Assembly: GCA_030673425.1 (NCBI GenBank)
Contig: DAOVJB010000020.1
Coordinates: 1 to 12,889, forward strand
Direction of reading: 5' to 3'
Source of the DNA: Elusimicrobiota bacterium
GTDB lineage: Bacteria > CAYTYR01 > UBA6262 > DAOVJB01
DNA length: 12,889 nt
Shown here: one piece after another, positions 6,798 through 12,889 of the stretch
How the letters are laid out: each line of letters starts with the position of its first letter
How positions within the stretch are numbered: position 1 is the first letter of the stretch
The notes under the pieces: generated by a model
Told to the model about the DNA's origin: nothing
The model's input: the letters and a program-made list of their open reading frames with translations, nothing else
The model's database searches: none
Program-made: the position numbers and the translations under genes

Positions 6798-7013
6798 TTA
6801 TTTCGAATAAGTCCTCGGAAAAAATCTTTTCTTTGCCTTTTTTCTCCTCTTACGCTCCGCTTCCTGCGCTTTTCTCTTTTTGCGGGTACTGGGACTTTCA
6901 TAGTATTCGCGTCTTTTTAACTCATGCATAACCCCAGCTTTTTCGCACTCTCTTTTGAAGCGGCGAAGAGCATTATCGATAGATTCATTATTGCCAATTT
7001 TAATTCCAGCCAT
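6798..7013 (-). CDS. rpsU: 30S ribosomal protein S21
   Basis: A 71-residue protein, the same length as E. coli S21, with the family sequence [20 protein letters not shown], then [18 protein letters not shown] and a very basic tail ending [10 protein letters not shown]21 joins the small subunit late and helps base-pairing of mRNA with the anti-Shine-Dalgarno region. A purine run GAGGGGGG lies about 12 nt before the ATG, a longer than usual spacing. An ATG 8 nt upstream is out of frame. It is followed after 42 nt by the NIF3 gene without a visible terminator. It stands in its conserved place at the head of the rpsU-dnaG-rpoD group, with the NIF3 gene inserted after it. Confidence 0.96.
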   Translation of the reverse strand: MAGIKIGNNESIDNALRRFKRECEKAGVMHELKRREYYESPSTRKKRKAQEAERKRRKKAKKRFFPRTYSK

Positions 7014-7069
7014 TTATTCATTACACCCCCCTCAAAATAATATTTTAACAAATTTATTCCTACATTACC

Positions 7070-7414
7070 TCACCCTGGAGGCCACTTGAACAGTCGACCA
7101 CCCAACAGGTGAAAATGGATATGAAAGACCTCCTGCCCTGCATCAGCATTACAATTGACCACGACACGGAAACCCTTTTCTGCAATTCCTTCCCTGTCCG
7201 CGAGCTTCTTTGCTATCATGTAAATATATCCAACAATATCCTTATCGCCATCTTGCAAATCCATCACTGTAGGGACATGCTTCTTAGGTATAATTAAAAT
7301 ATGGGTCGGTGCCTGGGGCTTAATATCACGAAAAGCAACTATCTTATCGTCTTCAAAAACTATATCAGCAGGAATTTCTTTTTTAATGATTTTACAGAAA
7401 AGACAGTCTTCCAT
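7070..7414 (-). CDS. HIT-family (Hint-like) purine nucleoside phosphoramidase
   Basis: A 114-residue histidine-triad protein of the Hint branch. CLFCKI (C4, C7) is the N-terminal zinc-type pair, and FRDIKPQAPTHILIIPKKH is the conserved nucleotide-binding strand. The triad HIHFH is at 98-102, with H100 the expected nucleophile, and the protein ends LLGGRLFKWPPG like typical Hint proteins. Hint enzymes hydrolyse adenosine phosphoramidates and acyl-adenylates, including aminoacyl-AMP. The start ATG has AGGGAG 9 nt upstream and follows the promoter at 7456-7483, making it first in the run that continues into rpsU 56 nt downstream. Its physiological substrate here is unknown. Confidence 0.94.
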   Translation of the reverse strand: MEDCLFCKIIKKEIPADIVFEDDKIVAFRDIKPQAPTHILIIPKKHVPTVMDLQDGDKDIVGYIYMIAKKLADREGIAEKGFRVVVNCNADAGQEVFHIHFHLLGGRLFKWPPG

Positions 7415-7455
7415 AATACTATTCTCCCTACTATTAATATAATTATAGTTAAACT

Positions 7456-7483
7456 ATTATATCACGTTTTTTAATAAAATCAA
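7456..7483 (-). promoter_or_regulatory. Sigma70-type promoter ahead of the HIT-rpsU-dnaG-rpoD run
   Basis: On the minus strand -35 TTGATT (7483-7478), a 16-nt spacer and a perfect -10 TATAAT (7461-7456) lie between the argF stop and the HIT start. The predicted transcript start is near 7449, with a leader of about 35 nt. The 87-nt gap is the largest between protein genes in the right half and shows no hairpin terminator for argF, so read-through from upstream is also possible. Confidence 0.8.
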
Positions 7484-7501
7484 GTATTTTTTAAGGTTTT
7501 T

Positions 7502-8419
7502 TTATCCCATTAGCAAAACCAGTATAGCCTTCTGCAGATGGAGGCGATTTTCAGCCTGGTCAAATCCTATAAATTTACTGCTGTCCATTACCTCATTGGT
7601 AATCTCTTCTCCCCGATGAGCAGGTAAGCAGTGCATAACCATTGCATTATTTTTGGCTTTTTCCAGGAGCTTTCCGTTTACCTGATAGGGTTTAAAAACC
7701 TTGAGTCTTGTCTTTAGTTCAGATTCCTTGCCCATGCTTATCCAGATATCAGTATAAACTATATCAGCATCCTTTACTGCCGAAGAAGGGTCGCCAGACA
7801 AAATAATATTTGCCCCGGTAGATAAAGATATCTTTTTGGCTTCTTTTATGACCTCTTTATTCGGCTCATACTTTTTTGGCGTGCAAAGCACAAGCTGTAA
7901 TCCTAACTTGCTCGCCCCGTATGCCCATGAATTAGCCACATTATCACCATCACCTATATAGACTATCTTTAATCCCTTAAGAATCTGCTTTTTCTCCAGG
8001 ATAGTATATAAATCAGCTAAAACCTGACAGGGATGAAGCATGTCACTTAAACCGTTAATGACAGGAATAGTAGCATATTTAGCCATATTAACTATATCCT
8101 TATGGCTATAGGTTCTTATCATTATACCATCTAAATACCTGGATAATGTCTTAGCTGTATCAACAATGGTTTCCCCTCTTTTCAATTGCAGGTCACTTGC
8201 ACTCAAAAATAGAGCATGTCCACCTAGTTGAAACATTCCCACTTCAAAAGAGACCCGGGTTCTGGTAGAAGCCTTTCCAAAAATCATCCCCAAAGTCTTG
8301 CCTTTAAGAGGAGTATAGCTTTTGTTACTTCTCTGTTTTTGTTTAATCTGCTTGGTAACATTAAATATTTTTTTAATATCTTTGACACTTAAATCACTTA
8401 TAGAAATTAAATTTTTCAT
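7502..8419 (-). CDS. argF: Ornithine carbamoyltransferase
   Basis: ArgF makes citrulline from ornithine and carbamoyl phosphate. The 305-residue protein has the carbamoyl-phosphate motif STRTR (51-55), HPCQ (129-132), the ornithine-loop motif D224-x3-SMG (228-230) and the catalytic HCLPAHRGEEIT (263 onward). SMG and HCLP distinguish it from aspartate carbamoyltransferase. Length is normal for the family. The ATG has GAGGTGA 3-4 nt upstream. It follows the glyA stop by 26 nt and is the last gene of the arginine run. The preceding steps argB and argD are not between argJ and argF, so they must be elsewhere or be absent. Confidence 0.97.
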   Translation of the reverse strand: MKNLISISDLSVKDIKKIFNVTKQIKQKQRSNKSYTPLKGKTLGMIFGKASTRTRVSFEVGMFQLGGHALFLSASDLQLKRGETIVDTAKTLSRYLDGIMIRTYSHKDIVNMAKYATIPVINGLSDMLHPCQVLADLYTILEKKQILKGLKIVYIGDGDNVANSWAYGASKLGLQLVLCTPKKYEPNKEVIKEAKKISLSTGANIILSGDPSSAVKDADIVYTDIWISMGKESELKTRLKVFKPYQVNGKLLEKAKNNAMVMHCLPAHRGEEITNEVMDSSKFIGFDQAENRLHLQKAILVLLMG

Positions 8420-8445
8420 AAATCACCTCTAAAGTTTATCTAAAC

Positions 8446-10182
8446 TTAAAGCCTATTTTGATATAAAGGAAATTTCTTGCAGAGTTTTTTTACATCTTCT
8501 CTTATCTTAGCTAAATAATCCTTGTTATCTTTATTATCTATACCCTCAGCAATCATCCTGGCAATTTCTTTCATCTCGGGTTCTTTCATTCCTCTTGTGG
8601 TCAGAGCAGGAGTTCCCAAACGAATACCGCTGGCAATAAACGGTTTCTCGGGATCATAGGGAATAGTATTTTTGTTTACGGTAATTCCTGCTTTATCCAG
8701 AACTTTTTCTGCATCTTTACCCGTGATATTTTTACTGCGTAAATCCACCAATAAAAGATGATTATCAGTTCCTCCTGAAACAATTCTGAATCCTTCCCCA
8801 GCCAACGATTCCGCCAGTACACCGGCATTTTTTACAATTTGTTTTTGATATTCCTTAAATTCAGGCTCTAAAGCCTCCTTAAAAGCAACTGCCTTAGCAG
8901 CAATAATATGCATTAAAGGCCCTCCCTGGATACCAGGAAAAACAAGTCTATCCAGATCCTTGGCATATTTCTCTTTGCACATAATCATCCCGCTTCTTGG
9001 CCCCCGTAATGTCTTGTGGGTGGTGGTTGTTACAAAATCAGCATATGGTACAGGAGAAGGATGTAGCCCTGCAACTACCAGACCAGCAATATGAGCAATA
9101 TCCGCCATATGGTAGGCTCCTACCTCATCACAAATCTCCCTGAACTTCTTAAAATCCAGGAAACGAGGATAAGCACTGGCTCCTGATACAATTATCTTTG
9201 GTTTATGTTCCTTAGCCAATCTTCTAAGTTCTTCATAATCAATAGTCTCTGTTTCTTTATCCACCATATATGGAACTACCTTGAAATATTTTCCGGAGAA
9301 ATTCAAAGGATGTCCATGGCTGAGATGCCCACCGCAGCTAAGGTCCAAACCCATTATTGTATCCCCAATATTAAGACACGTCAAATAAACCGCTATATTA
9401 GCCTGGGTTCCTGAATGAGGCTGGACATTGACATGTTCGCAACCAAAGAGTTTTTTTGCTCTTTGGATAGCTAAATCTTCGGCAATATCCACAAAATCAC
9501 ACCCGCCGTAATATCTCCTGTGCGGGTATCCTTCAGCATATTTATTTGTCATAACAGATCCCTGTGCTTCCAAGACTGCCTCGCTGACGAAATTCTCAGA
9601 CGCTATTAATTCTAATTCATATGCTTCTCTTTCTGTCTCTTTTTTTATTGCCTCAGCAATTTCCGGGTCAACCTTGCTTAAAACACCCATTGACTGCCTC
9701 CCTCTTTTTCGCCATTTTAATTTCTTTATAATTTTTTCAAGATATCTTTTTAATTCATTGGCACACTTTACATAAATTTCAGCAGATTGATTGATGGGAT
9801 CAGGAATTTCCATGTCATCATCTTTTTCATCTTCATCCTTATATGCAAACTCCTTTAACAGGAATGTTTTCTCTTTCGCTGAGGGAACATATTCCAGAAT
9901 CCTCTCTTTATGTCCATGTTCCATCACTAAAATTAAATCCGCTTCTTCAATAGCCTCAATACTAACCAGACTGGAAGAATGTTCGGTAATATCTATACCC
10001 TGCCTCTTCATTATATCAACAACTATTGGAGGAACTCTTAAAAGAGAGGATCCGATTACCCCTTGAGATTTCACATTTATATCAGTTATTCCTTCTTTTT
10101 TTAACATATCTTTCAAGATAGCCTCAGCCATAGCACTACGACAAGTATTCCCTGTACATATAAAAAGAATGTTTTTAATCAT
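8446..10182 (-). CDS. glyA: In-frame fusion: low-molecular-weight (YwlE-type) phosphatase + serine hydroxymethyltransferase
   Basis: One uninterrupted 578-codon frame. Residues 1-155 are a low-molecular-weight protein phosphatase with the loop C9-TGNTC-R15-S16 and the acid D128 in IPDPINQS. T13 matches the threonine that gives Bacillus YwlE its phosphoarginine preference. Residues 165-578 form a complete 414-residue Gly[32 protein letters not shown] and the PLP lysine K390 in [14 protein letters not shown]. GlyA interconverts serine and glycine with tetrahydrofolate. The link is only KWRKRGRQS, and M165 has its own AGGGAGG site, so GlyA alone may also be made. The phosphatase ATG overlaps tsaC by 8 nt with GGAAGG before it. 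tsaC-phosphatase-(rpiB)-glyA is a conserved order (ywlC-ywlE-rpiB-glyA in Bacillus); rpiB is missing here. A sequencing error at the junction is possible. Confidence 0.9.
   Translation of the reverse strand: MIKNILFICTGNTCRSAMAEAILKDMLKKEGITDINVKSQGVIGSSLLRVPPIVVDIMKRQGIDITEHSSSLVSIEAIEEADLILVMEHGHKERILEYVPSAKEKTFLLKEFAYKDEDEKDDDMEIPDPINQSAEIYVKCANELKRYLEKIIKKLKWRKRGRQSMGVLSKVDPEIAEAIKKETEREAYELELIASENFVSEAVLEAQGSVMTNKYAEGYPHRRYYGGCDFVDIAEDLAIQRAKKLFGCEHVNVQPHSGTQANIAVYLTCLNIGDTIMGLDLSCGGHLSHGHPLNFSGKYFKVVPYMVDKETETIDYEELRRLAKEHKPKIIVSGASAYPRFLDFKKFREICDEVGAYHMADIAHIAGLVVAGLHPSPVPYADFVTTTTHKTLRGPRSGMIMCKEKYAKDLDRLVFPGIQGGPLMHIIAAKAVAFKEALEPEFKEYQKQIVKNAGVLAESLAGEGFRIVSGGTDNHLLLVDLRSKNITGKDAEKVLDKAGITVNKNTIPYDPEKPFIASGIRLGTPALTTRGMKEPEMKEIARMIAEGIDNKDNKDYLAKIREDVKKLCKKFPLYQNRL
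9697..9703 (-). promoter_or_regulatory. Internal ribosome binding site for a free-standing GlyA
   Basis: AGGGAGG on the minus strand is separated by 6 nt (CAGTCA) from ATG at 9690-9688, which begins the canonical GlyA N-terminus [15 protein letters not shown]. The site is as strong as any in the window, although the upstream frame reads straight through it. It suggests that two products, fusion and GlyA alone, may be made, or that the genes were recently separate. Confidence 0.7.
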
Positions 10183-10792
10183 TTAATACCTTCCAAATTG
10201 TTTTTTTACTTATATATCCCTCCCTTAATATTTTAGGAGGTGACACTGTAACATCAACTATTGTCGACTCTATGCCTAACTTGCTTTTCCCAGCATCAAT
10301 AATTAAATCAACCTTCCCTTTCAATTGCCTGATTGCACCTGAAGCCGTTAGGACACTCTTTTTCCCGGAAATATTGGCACTTGTGGTAGCAACAGGTATC
10401 CCTGCCTTTTTAATTAACTCAAGAGCAATCTTGTTCTTGGGCATTCTTAATCCGATTGTTCCTTCCTGGGTCTTAAATATTAAGGTTAAAGGTCCTGGCC
10501 AGAATTTACTCATCAATGCTTTTGCTGAAGAAGAAATCATTACTCCTAATTTTTTAACATCATTCTTACGGGCAAGCAAAAGAATTATCGGCTTATTAGA
10601 GGATCTCTTTTTTATCTCATAAATTCTTTTAACCGCCTCGGGTAACAATGCATTAGCTCCCAAACCATACACGGTATCAGTAGGAAAGATTACTAACCCG
10701 CCATTTTTAATAATCTGAGCGGCTTCTTTGATTATACTTTCCTCAGGTTTTTCAGGATTGATTTTTAATATCTTTGTTTTTTTAGTATTCAT
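10175..10792 (-). CDS. tsaC: L-threonylcarbamoyladenylate synthase (TsaC/YrdC/Sua5 family)
   Basis: This enzyme makes threonylcarbamoyl-AMP from threonine, bicarbonate and ATP, the first step of the t6A37 modification of tRNAs reading ANN codons. The 205-residue protein is a single YrdC domain: [18 protein letters not shown] (32-49), KKRSSNKPI (61-69), [10 protein letters not shown] (97-106), TSANISG (137-143), and GIESTIVDV (173-181) followed by ILREG. It lacks the extra C-terminal Sua5 domain. The ATG abuts the argJ stop as TGAATG, with little Shine-Dalgarno sequence, implying coupled translation. Its 3' end overlaps the phosphatase start. The tsaC-phosphatase-glyA neighbourhood is conserved in Firmicutes. 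Here the block sits inside an arginine operon. Confidence 0.95.
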   Translation of the reverse strand: MNTKKTKILKINPEKPEESIIKEAAQIIKNGGLVIFPTDTVYGLGANALLPEAVKRIYEIKKRSSNKPIILLLARKNDVKKLGVMISSSAKALMSKFWPGPLTLIFKTQEGTIGLRMPKNKIALELIKKAGIPVATTSANISGKKSVLTASGAIRQLKGKVDLIIDAGKSKLGIESTIVDVTVSPPKILREGYISKKTIWKVLND

Positions 10793-12013
10793 TCAAGTTC
10801 TGTAATCAGCATTAATTTTTACATAATCAATTGACAGGTCGCAGCTAAATACCGTGGCTTTCTGTTTTCCTCTTTTTAAATCAACAATTATGCCTATTTT
10901 TTTATTCTTCAAAATAGTCTTCGCCTTTTTTTCCCTAAATTCAGCTTGACAGCCATTATTAACCAGTTTTATCATTTTCTGTACTTTTTCAGCATCTATA
11001 GATGCTAAATATATATCTATTTTCCCGCTATTAACCTGTACTCCTGCACTTCCAACAGCTACTATAATTCTCCCCCAGTTCGGATCCATCCCAAACATAG
11101 CTGTTTTGACCAGAGTAGAGTCAGCAATGGCAAAAGCAACTTTCTTAGCATCACTAAAGCTTCCTGCACCCTCTACAGTAACCTGCAGAAATTTTGTAGC
11201 ACCTTCTCCGTCACTAGCAATCATCCGGGCCAATTCCAGGGTTATTTCTTTTAAATAATTACTAAACTTAGAAAATTCGCTATTATCTTTATTGATCATC
11301 CTATTTTGGGCTAAACCATTAGCCAGAACCACTACCATATCATTTGTGCTAGTGTCACCATCAACGGTAAGCATATTAAAAGAATCATCCACAGCACTCT
11401 TCAAGGCTCTTTTAAGCAAAGATCTTGTTATTTTTACATCAGTGATCAGAAAACAGAGCATTGTTGCCATATCAGGACAAATCATCCCCGCCCCTTTAGC
11501 AATACCTGTAAGTATTATCGTCTTTTTACCTATGGTAAACTGCCTGCTTACTATCTTGGAAACAGTATCGGTGGTCATTATTGCTTTAACAAAAGAATCA
11601 ATATGGCAACAATTGGAACTATTTATATCCTTACCTAGTTTCCTTATACCTGTCTTGATTTTATCCATCGGCAAAAGACTGCCTATACAGCCTGTAGAAG
11701 CTACAATAACATCATCTTTTTTAACCTTCAGTATATCTGCCGTTACTCCAGCCATATTCAGGGCATCAGTCATACCCTTTTTGCCGGTACACGCATTAGC
11801 ACATCCTGAATTAGCTACAATTGCTTGAGCTTTTCCATTAGAGGCATGTTTTAAAGATACAAGCACCGGCGCTGCCTTAACCTTGTTTCTAGTAAAAACA
11901 CCCGCTGATACAGCAGGAACCTCGGAGTAAATTATACCCAGGTCTTGTTTGGTGTTTTTAGTAATACCAGACCGTATTCCTTTAAGGAAAAATCCCTTCG
12001 GCAACTTAACCAT
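10793..12013 (-). CDS. argJ: Glutamate N-acetyltransferase / amino-acid acetyltransferase (ArgJ)
   Basis: ArgJ transfers the acetyl group from N-acetylornithine to glutamate (the cyclic arginine pathway) and in many bacteria also acetylates glutamate from acetyl-CoA. It is made as a precursor that cleaves itself before a threonine: the site is A183/T184 in CPDMATMLCFLITD, T184 becoming the nucleophile of the beta chain. The oxyanion-hole segment is ASTGCIGSLLPMDKI (105-119). Late motifs include SDGEGATKF and DPNWGRI, and the C-terminus DYVKINADYRT is diagnostic. Length (406) is normal. The ATG is preceded by AAGGGG. Whether it is mono- or bifunctional cannot be told here. It lies 35 nt after the DUF2007 gene, with argC just upstream of that. 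Confidence 0.97.
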   Translation of the reverse strand: MVKLPKGFFLKGIRSGITKNTKQDLGIIYSEVPAVSAGVFTRNKVKAAPVLVSLKHASNGKAQAIVANSGCANACTGKKGMTDALNMAGVTADILKVKKDDVIVASTGCIGSLLPMDKIKTGIRKLGKDINSSNCCHIDSFVKAIMTTDTVSKIVSRQFTIGKKTIILTGIAKGAGMICPDMATMLCFLITDVKITRSLLKRALKSAVDDSFNMLTVDGDTSTNDMVVVLANGLAQNRMINKDNSEFSKFSNYLKEITLELARMIASDGEGATKFLQVTVEGAGSFSDAKKVAFAIADSTLVKTAMFGMDPNWGRIIVAVGSAGVQVNSGKIDIYLASIDAEKVQKMIKLVNNGCQAEFREKKAKTILKNKKIGIIVDLKRGKQKATVFSCDLSIDYVKINADYRT

Positions 12014-12048
12014 CTATTCCCCTTAAGATTAAATCTAAGATTAATAAG

Positions 12049-12258
12049 CTATATGGAATCAAAAAACGAACTTAACAGATGCTTTGCTTCCTCTTCCTTG
12101 CTCTCAGGAACTAAAATCTGCATATATCCGTCAGCATATTGAGCCGCCGCATGAGGCGCAAACGGTTGAATCATAACCGGAATATTATTATTCTCCAGTA
12201 TTCCTTTTATCATATCTGCTATAGACCGATTAGGAGCAATATGTATCTGTTTCATCAT
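12049..12258 (-). CDS. Small DUF2007-type protein (putative signal-transducing protein)
   Basis: A 69-residue protein resembling the DUF2007 family (PF09413), small ferredoxin-like-fold proteins without a proven function. Visible family features are an early helix SIADMIKGILENNNIPVMI, a short variable loop containing PHAAAQYADG, a strand YMQILVP and a last helix EEEAKHLL. No cysteine, signal peptide or membrane segment is present. The first ATG overlaps the argC stop as ATGA, and a second ATG follows directly (MMKQ). Ribosome-site sequence is weak (AAGAAG), so translation is probably coupled to argC. Its position between argC and argJ, in an otherwise enzymatic operon, hints at a regulatory or binding role, but nothing in the sequence proves one. 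Confidence 0.75.
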   Translation of the reverse strand: MMKQIHIAPNRSIADMIKGILENNNIPVMIQPFAPHAAAQYADGYMQILVPESKEEEAKHLLSSFFDSI

Positions 12259-12889
12259 TTCTTCTTTGAAATTAATCCTATAGTCTCATCAAAACCATAC
12301 ATTAAATTCATATTATGAACAGCCTGACCTGAGGCACCTTTAATTAAATTATCTATAGCAGTAATCACCACTATCCGTTTGTTGCGATTATCCACTACTA
12401 CACCGATATCACAATAGTTCGTGTATACAACGTTTTTAATCTCAGGTAATTGTCCACAAGCAAGCACCCGCACAAAAAGTTGTTCTTTATAGAAGCTCTT
12501 AAACTTTTCCACGACTTCTTCTACAGATATATCCTCTTTAGCGGATAAATAAATAGTAGCAAGAATTCCTCTTTCTACAGGAATAAGATGAGGAGTAAAT
12601 AAAACGGTTATATTATCTTTTGCTAATTTGCTCAATTCCTGCTCAATTTCAGGAGTATGCCGATGTACCCCTACAGCATAAGCCTTAAAATTAATCTTAC
12701 TCTTATCATCCAAAACAAACTGTCGGCCGGCACCGGAATAACCGCTTTTAGAATCAGCAATAACTAAATCAGCACCTACTATCCCTTCAGCGAAAAGAGG
12801 TGCACAGCCTAAAACGATACTCGTGGGATAACATCCCGGATTGGCAATAAGCTTGGCTTTTTTGATTTTAGACTTATATAACTCGGGTA
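12255..12889 (-). CDS. argC: N-acetyl-gamma-glutamyl-phosphate reductase, C-terminal part (runs off right edge)
   Basis: ArgC reduces N-acetylglutamyl phosphate to the semialdehyde with NADPH. The open frame continues to the right edge (about 211 codons, beginning PELYKSKIKKAK), so the M at 12713 is internal and not the start. The active-site cysteine is in NPGCYPTS (codon 12833-12831). Further family landmarks are SKSGYSGAGR, GVHRHTPEIEQEL (catalytic His), FTPHLIPVERGILATIY and a C-terminal GASGQAVHNMNLMYGFDE. The N-terminal Rossmann half and the start lie outside the window. The stop overlaps the next gene as ATGA. It is the first visible gene of the arginine run. Confidence 0.96.
   Translation of the reverse strand, partial: PELYKSKIKKAKLIANPGCYPTSIVLGCAPLFAEGIVGADLVIADSKSGYSGAGRQFVLDDKSKINFKAYAVGVHRHTPEIEQELSKLAKDNITVLFTPHLIPVERGILATIYLSAKEDISVEEVVEKFKSFYKEQLFVRVLACGQLPEIKNVVYTNYCDIGVVVDNRNKRIVVITAIDNLIKGASGQAVHNMNLMYGFDETIGLISKKK

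Noticed and set aside
11292-11828. 178-codon plus-strand open frame
   Set aside because: It is a shadow of argJ, which carries all its family motifs on the other strand.
12255-12713. Reading argC as a complete 152-residue gene starting at 12713
   Set aside because: The frame is open to the right edge and contains the NPGCYPT active site and LIANPGC strand upstream of that methionine, so the gene is truncated by the window, not short.
1-12889. Search for a CRISPR array, transposase, phage genes or a novel defence cassette
   Set aside because: No regular spaced repeats, no transposase or integrase motifs and no unrecognised large gene. All intergenic space is short or occupied by rnpB and regulatory DNA.

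Overview
The window is AT-rich and densely packed. Every gene I can support lies on the minus strand, so transcription runs from high to low coordinates. The content is core bacterial housekeeping. Gene order (S21, NIF3-family protein, primase, primary sigma factor, two tRNAs, zinc-ribbon protein, RNase HI, RNase P RNA, mraZ), tRNAs without encoded CCA and frequent TTG starts suggest an uncultured, possibly Omnitrophota-like bacterium. That placement is an impression from gene order and protein style, not a demonstrated assignment.

From the right edge (12889 to about 7502) runs a tight, mostly arginine-biosynthesis operon: 5'-truncated argC, a small DUF2007-type gene, argJ, tsaC (tRNA t6A synthesis), an in-frame joining of a low-molecular-weight phosphatase (YwlE-type) with glyA, then argF. 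Junctions are ATGA, TGAATG and an 8-nt overlap. argB and argD are not in the interval where argCJBDF operons usually carry them.

A promoter at 7456-7483 starts a second run: a HIT hydrolase, rpsU, a NIF3-family protein, dnaG and rpoD (the classical macromolecular-synthesis operon with a NIF3 gene inserted). It continues through tRNA-CAU, tRNA-Val(CAC), a coiled-coil/zinc-ribbon protein and RNase HI, and ends with the RNase P RNA gene rnpB and a strong intrinsic terminator at 241-289. I see no other convincing terminator in this run, so mRNA, two tRNAs and a ribozyme may share a transcript.

At the left edge a near-consensus sigma70 promoter and MraZ-type GTGGGGA boxes precede the start of mraZ, the usual first gene of the division/cell-wall (dcw) cluster, which runs off the window.

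The two observations most worth attention are: (1) RNase P RNA is about 550 nt long because a palindromic, repeat-like element of about 85 nt occupies its P19 position; (2) the phosphatase-GlyA fusion differs from two ordinary genes by one base at the junction (TCAATG instead of TGAATG) and retains an excellent internal ribosome binding site. I found no phage, transposase, CRISPR array or defence system. Apart from these points the region is ordinary housekeeping DNA.
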